Shown piece after piece: positions 8,058-16,809 of a DNA stretch of 40,870 nt (positions are counted from its first letter, which is position 1; every line of letters starts with the position of its first letter). The notes below the pieces were generated by a model, which had not been told where the DNA came from, did not search any database, and saw only the letters and a list, made by a program, of their open reading frames with translations. Source of the stretch: Spirogloea muscicola (taxonomy: Eukaryota; Streptophyta; Zygnematophyceae; Spirogloeales; Spirogloeaceae); the NCBI GenBank assembly GCA_009602725.1, contig WELB01000361.1, positions 33,326 to 74,195 of the forward strand, read 5' to 3'. The translations under genes were made by a program, and so were the position numbers.

Positions 8058-9938
8058 GGAGTTCTCCACAGCGACCTTGAAGCCCGCCTCCATGAAAACC
8101 CCCTGCATACCATCTCGCAGGAGATCGTGGAAGCGGTCCGCTCGCCCCCGTGCGCGCAAAGGAGCATATGCGCAGCCAGCTCCGCAGGGTCGGCGGAACG
8201 GGCACCGCACTTGCACTGAGTGACGCCCACGAGAAGCGGTTGCTGATGTTAAAGAATCGGCTGTAAACTGCCAGCCAGATGCATAGAGGCAGGGAAGGAC
8301 GAGGCCCAGGAGTCGGTGGACCGCCGTCCTGAAGACTGCATCCGGCATTGTGAGCTCCGCGCATAGTGGGAGCGCCGACACCCACGCCGCCGCCCCAGGG
8401 GAAGAAGCTGAGAGGAGCCGGGCGTGGCCGCGAAGGTCAGACGGAGGGAGAAGCTCCACCACCTGGTCAGAGGCCACTTTTTCCACCAGCGCCGTGAAGC
8501 GGGCCTGGGCATGCAGGTCAGGGTTGTGGGCGAGGTGGTTGAAAAGGACGATCTGCTCAGACATGTTGGGTGGACCGCCAGGAGCCCGTCGCGGGCAGAG
8601 CGGATGGCAACCTGGAAGGGCATCTGACCGATCTCCACTTCAGCTGCCGCCCGCTCCAGGGCGCGCTGGCCATGGACGAGGAATCTCTGACACATGGGGG
8701 CTGCAACCTGAGCCCAGCTTCCCATGAAGGCCGCCTGACAGACGCGGGCAAATGAGCGGCAACCCAAGCCGCCACGACTGGTCGGCAGGCTGGCCTGCAG
8801 CCGCGCAGCTGGCGTGGTGAGGAACGCGGGGTGCTGCACGAGGGTGGCTGCGGACGCCAAGATGCCGGAGTCAAATGCTGCGTACGCTGCCTTCACCGCC
8901 GGTGAGGGAGGGACGGTGCGGGCCAGGTAGTGGGGCCACTGCGCGATGCAACGTGTTAGCATAGCGGTCGCCAGCTGCACGTCTTGCAGCGTGTGGACGC
9001 TGTCCGCCGGCCGGAGGTGCTCCTGCAGCCGCACCTGCAGCTGCTCCGTCACAAAGGCAGGTGCGCCTATGGGGACGCCGAGGAGAGTGAGGACCTCGGC
9101 CGGTGTCTGGCAACCCAAGGGCAGGCACAGGTGGGCTGGCAGGGCCGCAGGGGACCAGGCGCTGCATTTGTCCGCCCTGATGTCCAGGCCGATCGCGCTC
9201 AGCTGCACTTGGAGGGTGGCAATGGCTGCCACGACGTCCGCAGGCGGTCCCACCAGAGTGGTGTCATCAGCATACGTCGGCACCAGAACGCCAGGGTGAG
9301 CCGCGACCGTTGCCTGGAGCTCGCGGTGGTGTGCCAGCCCGTTATAGAATCCCGCCAGTGGATACCCTTGGCGTGCGCCCCTGGTGGAGTGGAGGGTCTC
9401 CACCTTACCACCCCCCGTACGCCACAGCCGGTCGCATGGCTGACCCTACCCCAGCCTGAAGAAGGGTAAAAGGCTGGGAAAGGCCTCGCTCAGCTCCTCC
9501 GCGATGACAACCCGATCAACGCAGTTGAATGCATTGCGGACGTCGACTGCCATGGCCACCCACTCGGGGTGCAGGTCCAGGGCGGCCCGTACGCCGTGCA
9601 CGACCGTTTCGCCGCCGCTCCGCAGCCCCGCGCCAAACTGTTGGGGCGCCAGGTGTGCTTGGACCTGCCTCGCGTGCTGTTGCCAAGCGCGCGCCCCCCA
9701 GACGGTAGACAACCTCCCCGATGGCGATGGGCCGGACCCCTCCGCTGGCCTTGCTGAGCGCCAGCAGTGTACTGGTGCACAGGACGTCCCGAATGCTGGC
9801 TGGGACCTGGTCGTGAGCGAGGAGCTGGCACACCTGATGGACCGCCTCGAAGTCGGCAGGGTCCCCCTCACTTGCTCCCTTCTTGCTTGGGCCAAAGAAG
9901 AGAGGCGCGCCGTGCGCATGAACTAGAAGGGAGGTCAA
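7929..9938 (-). pseudogene. Non-LTR retrotransposon reverse transcriptase with RLE-like domain (5' and 3' truncated)
   Basis: This is the most complete LINE copy here, read leftward from 9938. The first frame gives SGGVRPIAIGEVVYRL and a second gives LAPQQFGAGLRSGGE, then VAMAVDVRNAFNCVDR. GARQGYPLAGF and the catalytic YADDTTLVG (YADD codons 9263-9274) follow, then a thumb-like helical region. A third segment (from 8564) holds a degenerate Cys/His region and then CADLVAIPPGGGPRIIADV, the start of a PD-(D/E)XK-like restriction endonuclease. In the family this domain continues into KEIKYADHP and AIDVHGAFG, but here it is cut at 7929 by the methyltransferase element. Lesions are a frameshift near 9640, a stop near 9446 and a frameshift near 8560. 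The endonuclease assignment is inferred from motif pattern. Confidence 0.82.
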
Positions 9939-9939
9939 T

Positions 9940-10105
9940 TCGCGATTTACGAATCTCTGCTATGGGGGCAATGTGCTTATTGCGGCTACTAATTGACGAT
10001 TTTCAAGCGACTGTCCTACGTGCTCTTTGCTTGCTCATGTCTTTCAGCGCTATTCGGCCCCCTCGGACCTTTTAAATATTCTTCGGGCTCGCGGTTAGCT
10101 GTGAG
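9940..10105. other. Short spacer with LINE UTR-like sequence
   Basis: 10045-10085 (AGCGCTATTCGGCCCCCTCGGACCTTTTA) resembles the box that precedes the 3' hairpins of other copies, on the plus strand. No coding sequence is recognised. Confidence 0.35.
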
Positions 10106-10660
10106 GTGACAATTGACTGCTTCGACTCCGCCAATCCCACCAGATCGGCGTCGTTTGCAGGGCACGCTGTCGGACAGGCGGCCCGGGGGAAGGAGCGAAA
10201 GTACGCCGACCACCCGGTTGGTGATGCGTTCGCAACCCTGGCGATTGATGTGCACGGGGCCTTTGGGAGCCGCTGGCCGGATCTACTCCAGCGGCTTGCC
10301 CGTCAGGCCATTGATCGGTGGCCCGGTCTGCCCGACTTCAACGCCGCCGGTTCGCTTGCACAAGTCTTCCACATGCTCCTGGCGGTATCGCTTCAACGGT
10401 CCCTTGCCCACGCTGTCCACACACGAGCAGGCCGTGCTATGGCCGCCGCCTCTGGGTCTCGGCGGAGTGCCTCGTTCCTTGCAGCCAGCTATTCCGACTT
10501 GATGTTGCTCACTCGCGGGTACTGAGCTTCCCTTTGCATCGTAGTGTGTCATTTTGCCGTGGTTTGTAGTGTAGTCCCTTTTCGGCACCTCTTTCTTTGG
10601 CATTGGACATTGTTTATTGCCATTGCCAGCACCTCTTCTCTATAGGCGAGCAATTTCTAG
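10106..10660 (+). CDS. LINE C-terminal fragment, open to its natural stop
   Basis: Codons 10106-10522 (139 residues, stop 10523-10525) form the best preserved second half of the RLE-like domain and the C-terminal tail. They include AGHAVGQAARGKERKYADHP, FATLAIDVHGAFGSRWPDLL, LARQAIDRW and HTRAGRAMAAASGS, ending SDLMLLTRGY. The Lys residues in KERKYA and the acidic residue in AIDVHG may be late motifs of a PD-(D/E)XK fold. There is no start codon and no RT upstream, so it is a 5'-truncated insertion. The UTR to ~10660 contains a decayed tail A. Confidence 0.75.
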
Positions 10661-10689
10661 CAGCCCTTGCCCACTTCTGGGAAAGTGCC

Positions 10690-10800
10690 ATCTTCTCTTT
10701 GATCGTCCTTGACTGTCCTGGCTTTCCTTTGGGCTTGGCTCTCCCAGCCACCAGTCAATCTGGCCGCGCTTCTGGAAGGGCTTTGCCAGGTGGCCCTCGG
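10690..10800 (+). repeat. LINE tail B
   Basis: The tail-B signature is present: GGGCTTGGCTCTCCCAGCCACC followed by AGTCAATCTGGCCGCGCTTC at about 10732-10775. Better copies lie at 16750-16792 (+), 34090-34138 (+), 35967-36010 (-) and 30451-30495 (-). Confidence 0.7.
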
Positions 10801-11044
10801 TGGCTCCGCACATGGGCCCAGGTGGCTCGCGGCGTTACACATTGTTCAAGGGGTCGATGGTGGCCCCCAAGTTGTTTCTGTGTTTGGGTCTGCACCTGGG
10901 TCTGGGCCCCTCAGATGGACCTGATGGGACCAGTGAGACAGAAGCTTCTGTCGCTAGTTTGTCGGCATTGGAACGCTTGTCCTATGTAATGTCCCGCGGG
11001 CGACCCGCCCCTCGCGGGGCGGGCATTGGGGCTACCCCGCACAC
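10801..11044. other. Unassigned stretch
   Basis: There is no LINE motif or host gene I can recognise. It contains a local palindrome, CGCCCCTCGCGGGGCG, near 11002-11020. Confidence 0.3.
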
Positions 11045-11250
11045 CGTAGGAAGAAAGCGGCTGCTGATATGAAAGAATCGGCTGTGAAATGCCAGCCAGA
11101 TGCATACAGGTGTTCCTGACGGAGCCAAAGGCTAGGCAGACAGGGCGCCCTCAATACCCCCGTGTCAGCAGTAGGAAGTCAGATGAGCTGAGGGGAGGAA
11201 GAGCAACCCCGCTGCGCAAGCCAGAGGCTGCTGCAAGGGCGCGACCAGCG
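11045..11250 (-). repeat. Composite LINE repeat, copy 1
   Basis: On the minus strand a LINE 3' coding end (S-D-F-L-L-L-T-R-G-Y-like, near 11150-11200) is followed directly by the start of the RLE-like domain of another LINE (YASGWHFTADSFISAAAF, near 11050-11105). The same junction, in the same orientation and with about 95% identity, is at 34674-34873. A duplicated chimeric junction means the composite itself was copied. Confidence 0.75.
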
Positions 11251-11309
11251 CGGCGGTGCAAAGCAAGCGCTTGGGAGCGCTGCAGGGACATAGACAGTCG
11301 CATACGNTC

Positions 11310-11490
11310 TCAGCTCCGGTGGCATCTCACGATTCCCGTCGACGTTGTTAGGCTCCCCGGAAGAGGCATCGGTTAGCGAGCTTTATGTGTTGACCCGTAA
11401 ACACTGAGCGGGTTGATTGGCAGTAGGTGATGTACGTCATCAGATGTGCTTGCCTTCGTACTTGACCACTTTGGCCTTCGATTGTTCAGA
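11310..11490 (+). pseudogene. LINE 3' end with tail E
   Basis: The plus strand reads A-S-E-L-Y-V-L-T-R-K-H-stop at about 11370-11407, then the tail-E UTR (TGAGCGGGTT, GATGTACGTCATC, TGTGCTTGCCTTCGTACTTG). The upstream part is interrupted by an N at 11307. Confidence 0.65.
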
Positions 11491-11494
11491 ACAC

Positions 11495-11690
11495 ACGGAT
11501 ATCTTGAGCAGCCGCAGGTTAGAGAAAGTAGTCTCCGGGTAGCGGATCCTGTGGCTCTCAATTGAAAGCGTCGTTCCCCTGGCCAGAGCCAGAGGCGTCG
11601 AATGAGTATCGCCAGGCTGTGGACCTGAGGGAGAGAGAGGAGCCCGCCACCCGACAGAGGTTGGGCGCACCGCTATTCATTTACACAGGG
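11495..11690 (-). pseudogene. LINE 3' coding end, minus strand
   Basis: On the minus strand PLALARGTTL, then RIRYPETTFSNLRLLK, marks the protein end near 11505. Its 3' UTR is missing. Instead the tail-E sequence of the plus-strand neighbour begins, so the two copies meet tail to tail. Confidence 0.65.
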
Positions 11691-11699
11691 GGGGGACCG

Positions 11700-12115
11700 C
11701 CCTAGGGAGGAAACCTGTTCCCCCTAGCCATTGACGTTCACGGGGCGTTCCCCCACTATGCCATTTGGAGCAGGCTGACTTCGACGCCGCAGGCTCTCTC
11801 CCTCAGTTGTATCGCATGCGCCTGTCAGTCTCGCTGAAGCGGTCAATGGCACGCGCGCTGCATCTGCGTGCCGGTCGCGCAATGGCTGCAGCCTCTGGCT
11901 ATGGCTAGGGGATCCGCTACCCGGAGACAAGTTTCTCCGACCTGCGGCTGCTCACCAGGGGTTACTGAGTGCCTCGTGGCCACTGAAGTCACTATGTGCT
12001 TTAGCGCTTACTCTGGCCCCTTCGATTCACTTATTTTTCTGGGCTGGCCACTCACAGCCATCGCCCTCTACTCGAAGTGTCCTTTCTTCTTGCTACTGGG
12101 GGCGTCGTGCTCTTA
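11700..12115 (+). pseudogene. LINE C-terminal fragment with tail C
   Basis: From 11720 the plus strand gives P-L-A-I-D-V-H-G-A-F, then in other frames the RMRLSVSL and LHLRAGRAMAAASGYG stretches, and SDLRLLTRGY-stop at about 11938-11967. A UTR follows with a GGGCTGGCCACTCACAGCC hairpin near 12042 and CCTCTACTCGAAGTGTCCTTTC. At least two frame changes break it. Confidence 0.75.
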
Positions 12116-13020
12116 AGGAAGGCTTCCTTCCTGTACATGAGGCGAGAGCTGTGAAAAGGAGAAACAGCTTTTTCCACCCACAGCCATTCACAGCCATTGC
12201 CCTCTGCTGGAAGAGTCTCTCTTTTGCAGCTCCAGGTTAGGCAATGGCTGTGAGGATCCGGCTCTAAGTAATGAACAAGGCCTTAAAGAGCCGGAAGGCT
12301 TTAGATACGAAAGTATTCGTTGTAACTTTTGCGCTTGGACGCAATAGTACATTTAGTCAGCCCCTTAGGATAAGCTTGCTTCCTCCTGTTCATTGTTTTC
12401 CCTGGGCTGGCCAGTCACAGCATCGCCCTCTACTGGAAGTGTTAAGTAGTCATTCCAGAAGGGGCCGAGGGCTGTGAGAGGCCAGCCCGAAAAGAGTGGA
12501 CAAGGCCTGAATGGGTCGGAAAGCGTCACAACACGCAGCTTTGCAAGTACCAGGAGGGATGGTCACTTAGTAGCCAAGGCCAGCTGTGACAGGCCAGCCT
12601 AGATCAAGAAAGACTTTTCCAGTAGAAGGCGATGGCTGCAATTGGCCAGCCCAGGTAAAAGAATGAACAAAGTTCGAAGGGCCCAGAAGGGCAAGAGCAG
12701 CCAAGAGCGGCCCACTGACTTACTAATTGCCACTCAGGCCAGCAACAAGCCGCGCGTCAACTGTGAGCCGCTCTTTTTATGTCAATACCAGGAGAAGCAG
12801 CTCCAAAGGGGGCGACGGCTGAGAGAGGCCAGCCCACATTAGATGAACAAGGTTCATAGGAGCCCATCAACTTTAGAGTATAACAAAGGTGCCTGCTGAG
12901 TAAACCCTAGTCCGAATTTGCAAGTTGGGAGTACTTGTCAGCAGGAAAAGAAATTGGCTCTTTCAAATGGGGCGGGGGCTGTGGAAGGTCAGCCCGGACA
13001 AGGTAAAATGGACAAGGTTT
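12116..13020. repeat. Cluster of LINE tails on both strands
   Basis: Tail C-like copies lie on plus near 12165-12235 and 12395-12448. The latter meets a minus-strand tail D (12450-12530) tail to tail. Further minus-strand copies are tail C at 12610-12700, tail D at 12785-12860, a coding-end remnant near 12900-12950 and tail D at 12955-13020. Each has the TGAACAAGG/TGGACAAGG box next to a GGCTG...CAGCC stem. No intact gene is present. Confidence 0.65.
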
Positions 13021-13029
13021 ACAGGCCGA

Positions 13030-13240
13030 GAAGTTGCTAAATGCATAAGCTATGCAATTGTCTACGTTTGAATGGAAGCACAGCCGAGGAGTCGCCCCGC
13101 CTTGAGTGAGCCTGAGGCAGCAGCCATGGCACGACCAGCACAAAGATGCAGGGGATATGCCAGGGAACACAGCAGACAGGGAATATCGCATGCAGGACAC
13201 CAGGTCCTAAGAGCTAACGGCGTCGACAAAGTAAGACTGC
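13030..13240 (-). pseudogene. LINE C-terminal fragment, minus strand
   Basis: The minus strand contains LHLCAGRAMAAASGSLKAG, matching HLRAGRALAAASGS of other copies, at about 13085-13160. It needs frame changes on both sides and has lost the terminal LLTRGY. It borders the tail cluster to the left. Confidence 0.6.
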
Positions 13241-13429
13241 ATACATGAATATCACCATTGACCAAGCCGATTGCCGGCACAACCAAATTGTTCACTTAGA
13301 CCTTGGATCGAATGTACAACACGCCTAACCAGTAGTCCCGCTGCTTTGACTGCTTTCAAGGACATTGCAGGCATCAATGCCATCCAGCCAATTGGTGATA
13401 ACAAAGGCGAGATCCTCATGCAGAAATCA

Positions 13430-13768
13430 CCGCCAGGGCGGAGGGGGCAGAGGGTCCAGTCCATCGAAGACAAAATCGTCATGGAGGACCCCAGGACAAT
13501 CAGAATCAAAGGGGACACCACGCAACGTCCCACCATATGCAAAATTTATGCCGTCAAGCCGAACCTCAGACCCCTGCATATCCACCATAACGACTTTAGC
13601 CAACACCATGGCATGTGCAGAACTTGATCTGCTCAGCAGATTGATTATCATGAGATGCTGGTCTGACCTCCCGCGGTGTGCCACTAGGACCAGCTTCTGA
13701 CTGCTGTTGGCTGCCAACCAGTCCTGCTTCCACACCATGGGCACCATTTTGCTGGGAGGAATCCTCAT
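13430..13768 (-). CDS. Possible exon with acidic/aromatic C-terminus
   Basis: This minus-strand open frame of 113 codons ends VPFDSDCPGVLHDD, then FVFDGLDPLPPPPWR-stop. The sequence context is low in repeats. Acidic residues mixed with aromatics and prolines resemble a transcription activation tail, and it lies downstream, on the same strand, of the NAC-like exon at 14435-14664. It could therefore be the C-terminal exon of that gene; this is only an inference from position and composition. No family is recognised. The alternative is a chance frame. Confidence 0.3.
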
Positions 13769-13974
13769 CCATCTACAGATTCAGCATATGATTATTAGCG
13801 AACAACCTAGCATGCATGCAGTATGTTGACTAGCAGCTGCGCACAATTAGTGATGAGGTGCTGGTCTGACCTCCTTCGCTGTGCCACTAGTAATGGCTGC
13901 TGGCTCTTGGATGCCACCAGATGCTGCTGCTACACCTGGTGCAGTGTATTGATTAGTATCACATATGTTGATTG

Positions 13975-14040
13975 CTCCTGACGCAGCCCTCTTCCCTCTA
14001 CTGGAAGCGTCTTTCTTCTTCTTCTTCTTTTTTGAAGAAG
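13975..14040 (+). repeat. LINE tail C with (CTT)n end
   Basis: CTCTACTGGAAGCGTCTTTC is followed by five CTT units and a T run. This is the clearest example in the window of the microsatellite end of tail C. The part upstream of the hairpin is missing, so this is an extremely short insertion or remnant. Confidence 0.65.
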
Positions 14041-14434
14041 GCGACCCTCTGAATTTCTCTGGACTTGGTCTCCGTAATCTTGAAGACCTTGCATGAAGCC
14101 ATCGTTTGCTGCACAAAGATAGTAATAAACAAAATGTTAAGAGCCTTCAGCTTCTTTACACCTCCACACCCAAATGTATCACATGGTCTAGGTTGCTGCA
14201 GACTGGGCACCACAGGTCCAACCTGGAATGTTAGTAAAGGCTGCAGTGCTTCACTTATACGTGCTTGTCAGTCATGACCAGCAAGGACTCTTTTCTTTTG
14301 ACAACATGCTCTTGTCCAAGTCAAATGTCTGGAGCATCACAATCGCATTTGCAGATGCTTCTTGGCATTTGCATGTAACACCTACATCAGGCTGTCCTTA
14401 GCTGATTTCGCTGGCAGCCTTTATCTTATACAGC

Positions 14435-14664
14435 ACCATCGCCCATCTTGAATCCTTTTCGCCTTTTGGGACAGGAAAGTAGTACTTTCCTTTGTGCCAA
14501 TATCTTTGCCGTCTTGCCATATGTCAATCTCCTTTCCACTTTGCTTCCAATATTCACTGTTGGGTTTACCTTGTTGCTCGATAGAGAAGACATACCAGGC
14601 ATGGCCCCAACTGGACCTTTGACCTATTTCACGTCCTCGGTCAAGATATGTTGTGCCTAATCAG
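14435..14664 (-). pseudogene. NAC-like domain, C-terminal half (subdomains C and D)
   Basis: Read on the minus strand from a possible acceptor (CTGATTAG) at ~14664, the frame gives HAWYVFSIEQQGKPNSEYWK, then QSGKEIDIW, DGKDIGTKESTTF and KRIQDGRW. NAC domains have WYFFSPRD...GYWKATGKDR, then IGxKKTLVFY and WVMHEYRL at this position. After GRW the frame runs into a stop. One missing base would instead give W-V-L-Y-K-I-K-A-A, matching the expected WVMHEYRL place. So it is a frameshifted pseudogene, or there is a one-base sequence error. The N-terminal NAC half is not on this strand nearby; a matching piece lies inverted at 15258. Confidence 0.5.
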
Positions 14665-15257
14665 CAGTGGCACTCAATTTGAGGGAGGATTGCTACAGAT
14701 AGGGGAACGAGAACACTGTTGGAGCCACATGCTGAACATGCAAGCATAGGCTTTCTTGGTGCCCTGGGCGAGTCAACTAACGTAGCACCGGTCTCTTCAT
14801 TTCAAGTCCTGCTGTGTGCTGGGTGCCACCTTTGACCAGAATGTCTGCAACATATGGAACATTTGAAAGGTGAACGATTGACTCGGTAATTTTGCAGGAC
14901 CCTCCAATGACAGACTTGGGCAACTCATTCTCGTCTCGCATACTGCACACAGAGGAGACCACATCAGGTACTTCATACACCCGCAGAAGACTTGTGAGGG
15001 AAGATATTGGGCCACTCGTTGTCCAGTCCTTTGTTAAGACTCACTAAGTTAATGCATGCATGGTGTACGTCAGCATACGCATGGAATCACAAAGTCCTGC
15101 GAGCACAGGCACTCCACCCAGTCTCTTGCTTAAAGCCACGTTCTCTTCTCTTGTCCTCAAGGCAGTTAGCAAGGATTCTACTGTCTTTCAAAAGTCACTG
15201 TGGAACTACACAGAGAAGCTGTGGCCTGAGCAGGCTGTGAGCTTCTTTTTGTGTGCA
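14665..15257. other. Low-repeat block between the NAC-like pieces
   Basis: On the minus strand 14777-14980 is a 67-codon frame (contains KSVIGGSCKITESIVHLSN) with protein-like composition but no recognised family. It could be an exon. On the plus strand 15060-15240 could precede the exon at 15258, but I cannot define a start or splice donor. There are no LINE signatures. Confidence 0.3.
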
Positions 15258-15458
15258 GACCGCCAAATTGTGGGGCTCCAATTCGTTCCCATAGACGAAG
15301 ACTTAGTAATGCATCACCTGAAAGCTCGGTTAGCATCTCCCTCAATCACAAGCAAGCTGGAGCGTCAAGATGGCAGGCTATCAGAATGTAGTACCTTGGC
15401 TGAAGAGTGCCCTATTTGCAATTTTCCGAGCTTGGGTCAGAAGAGCCTTGATCGTTGA
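15258..15458 (+). CDS. NAC-like domain, N-terminal piece (subdomain A), partial
   Basis: After a strong acceptor (TTCTTTTTGTGTGCAG) the plus-strand frame reads VGLQFVPIDEDLVMHHLKAR. NAC subdomain A is G-F-R-F-x-P-T-D-E-E-L-V-x-x-Y-L-K. Conserved are G, the second F, P, D, E, L, V and L. The frame continues for ~45 codons to a stop at 15456-15458 without a recognisable subdomain B. Subdomains C and D lie 600-800 bp away on the opposite strand. The gene therefore looks rearranged, or these are two separate NAC fragments. Strength of match is moderate, judged by eye. Confidence 0.45.
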   Translation, partial: DRQIVGLQFVPIDEDLVMHHLKARLASPSITSKLERQDGRLSECSTLAEECPICNFPSLGQKSLDR

Positions 15459-15627
15459 CGTTGCAGCTGAAATCCTGCAGAGCCTAATGACTGTGGGCAG
15501 GGATGGCAAATTCGACCAGCTTTTAGAGATCTAGCGTTGGTGCTCTGACATCTCATTCATGCACTCTATCTGGAGCATTGCTCTATAATGGAGTGTAGGA
15601 GTGAGTTCTTGGGAAGCTCACTTAAAG

Positions 15628-16170
15628 ACATTGGCTATCACCCCACGAAAGGCCTTAAAGGGCGGGCTTCAAGATGGACATTGAGGCGTGTTTCGCTTCA
15701 AACGACAGCACCCATCATCATGAAACACGGGCTCGCCCAGTCACCCCGCAGGTTGCAGAGGATATCAATGACATGCCTGAGGCAGCAGGAGGGAAAGGGA
15801 CACGAACATCGAAAGCAGACTAGACAAGCTGTGCAGTCAAACTCCTGGGCGCCCAGTAACTGCATTCAGGGCCTGAGCCCGCGTACAAAAGCCCGAGCAG
15901 AAATTGGCCCGGGCATGTCTGTTGGGCTTCAGCAGGCGGCAGCAGGAGCGCAGCCGCGATAGGGCCAGCGATCACACTCCTGCTGGCTTTTTGTTGCGCC
16001 GCGCCCATGGGAGCGGGCCACGTCAGTTCAGCATCCAGCAGGTAGCCTACAGTCCAGTCGAGTCGCAATCCAGTCCTGTCCAGGCCAGTCCAGTCGCAGT
16101 CCAGTGCAGTGGACCTCGACAACGAGCATTCGTGACGACACTGTGCCTTGTACTTGCCGGCTCCGGCCTT
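15628..16170 (+). repeat. Long dispersed direct repeat, copy 1
   Basis: This aligns along its length with 32935-33425 in the same orientation, at roughly 85-90% identity with small indels. Shared landmarks are AGGCGTGTTTCGCTTCA, AGAGGATATCAATGACATGC, the palindrome TGGGCGCCCA followed by GTAACTGCATTC, and GTACAAAAGCCCGAG. Copy 2 runs into a LINE 3' coding end, so this may be upstream sequence of a LINE subfamily or an LTR-like unit. Copy 1 carries an extra run of CCAGTC/GCAGTCC words near 16060-16105. A minus-strand frame shared by both copies (SLLLPPAEAQQ-like) is probably not coding. Confidence 0.75.
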
Positions 16171-16545
16171 CTGTCACTTTGGAGCGGCCATTCGCTTGGC
16201 TGAGGGGTTTGTCCGTCTCGTTCTTGCCCTTCTCCCTTCCAGTTCAGGCGCCCCGCGCGCCTTCTCTCGTTGTGGCTTCCTCGCAGACCATTCTTGAAGC
16301 TGGCCCTTCTCAGTCCCCTATGAGACCTGCCGGAAAAGCTTTGGGAAAGCGCTTTTTGACCTTTTTGAACCTTGTCAAAATTTTCGGGCTGGCTGTTCAC
16401 AGCCCTTGCCCCCTTAGGAGAGCCACTTTCTTTCTGTGAAAGAGCGAAGAGAAGAAGTAAGCTCTTCCAAAGAGAGAGTCAGAGACTCTTTCAGTAGAGG
16501 GCAATTGCTGTGATTGGCCAGCCCAAGAGAAGAGAGGATTTAGGG
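16171..16545. repeat. LINE tails meeting tail to tail
   Basis: A plus-strand tail D ends near 16440 (GGGCTGGCTGTTCACAGCCC, then CCCCTTAGGAGAGCC). At 16480-16545 a minus-strand tail C follows (CTCTTTCAGTAGAGGGC, then the hairpin). 16200-16340 resembles 33760-33800 (GGCTGAGGGGTTTGTCC, TGTGGCTTCCTCGCAGAC). Confidence 0.6.
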
Positions 16546-16612
16546 GGCGAGGGCTGTCCCTCGCCTTCGCGGTTCACTTGCTCGCAGGCCGAGCTTTGGC
16601 GGCGGCCTCCGG

Positions 16613-16800
16613 CTTCCGTCAGGGCGACGTCTTTCCAACAGCTAGCTACTCGGATCTGCATCTCCTGTCTAGAGGTTACTGAGCGTTCCCTGGCTGATGT
16701 CTTAGTCCTAGTCGTTCGCACTCAAGCTCCTTCGGACCTTGTCCATTCTTTTGGGCTGGCCTTTCCCAGCCACCAGTCAATGTGGCCGCGCTTTCTTCTG
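16613..16800 (+). pseudogene. Young LINE 3' end with tail B
   Basis: The coding end SDLHLLSRGY-stop is at about 16650-16682. A UTR and a tail-B hairpin (GGCTGGCCTTTCCCAGCC at 16755-16772) end at TGGCCGCGCTTTC. By eye it differs from the inverted copy at 35967-36146 at about 6 of 180 positions, so both are recent. It also resembles 34000-34138. Confidence 0.8.
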
Positions 16801-16809
16801 CTGTTGGAA

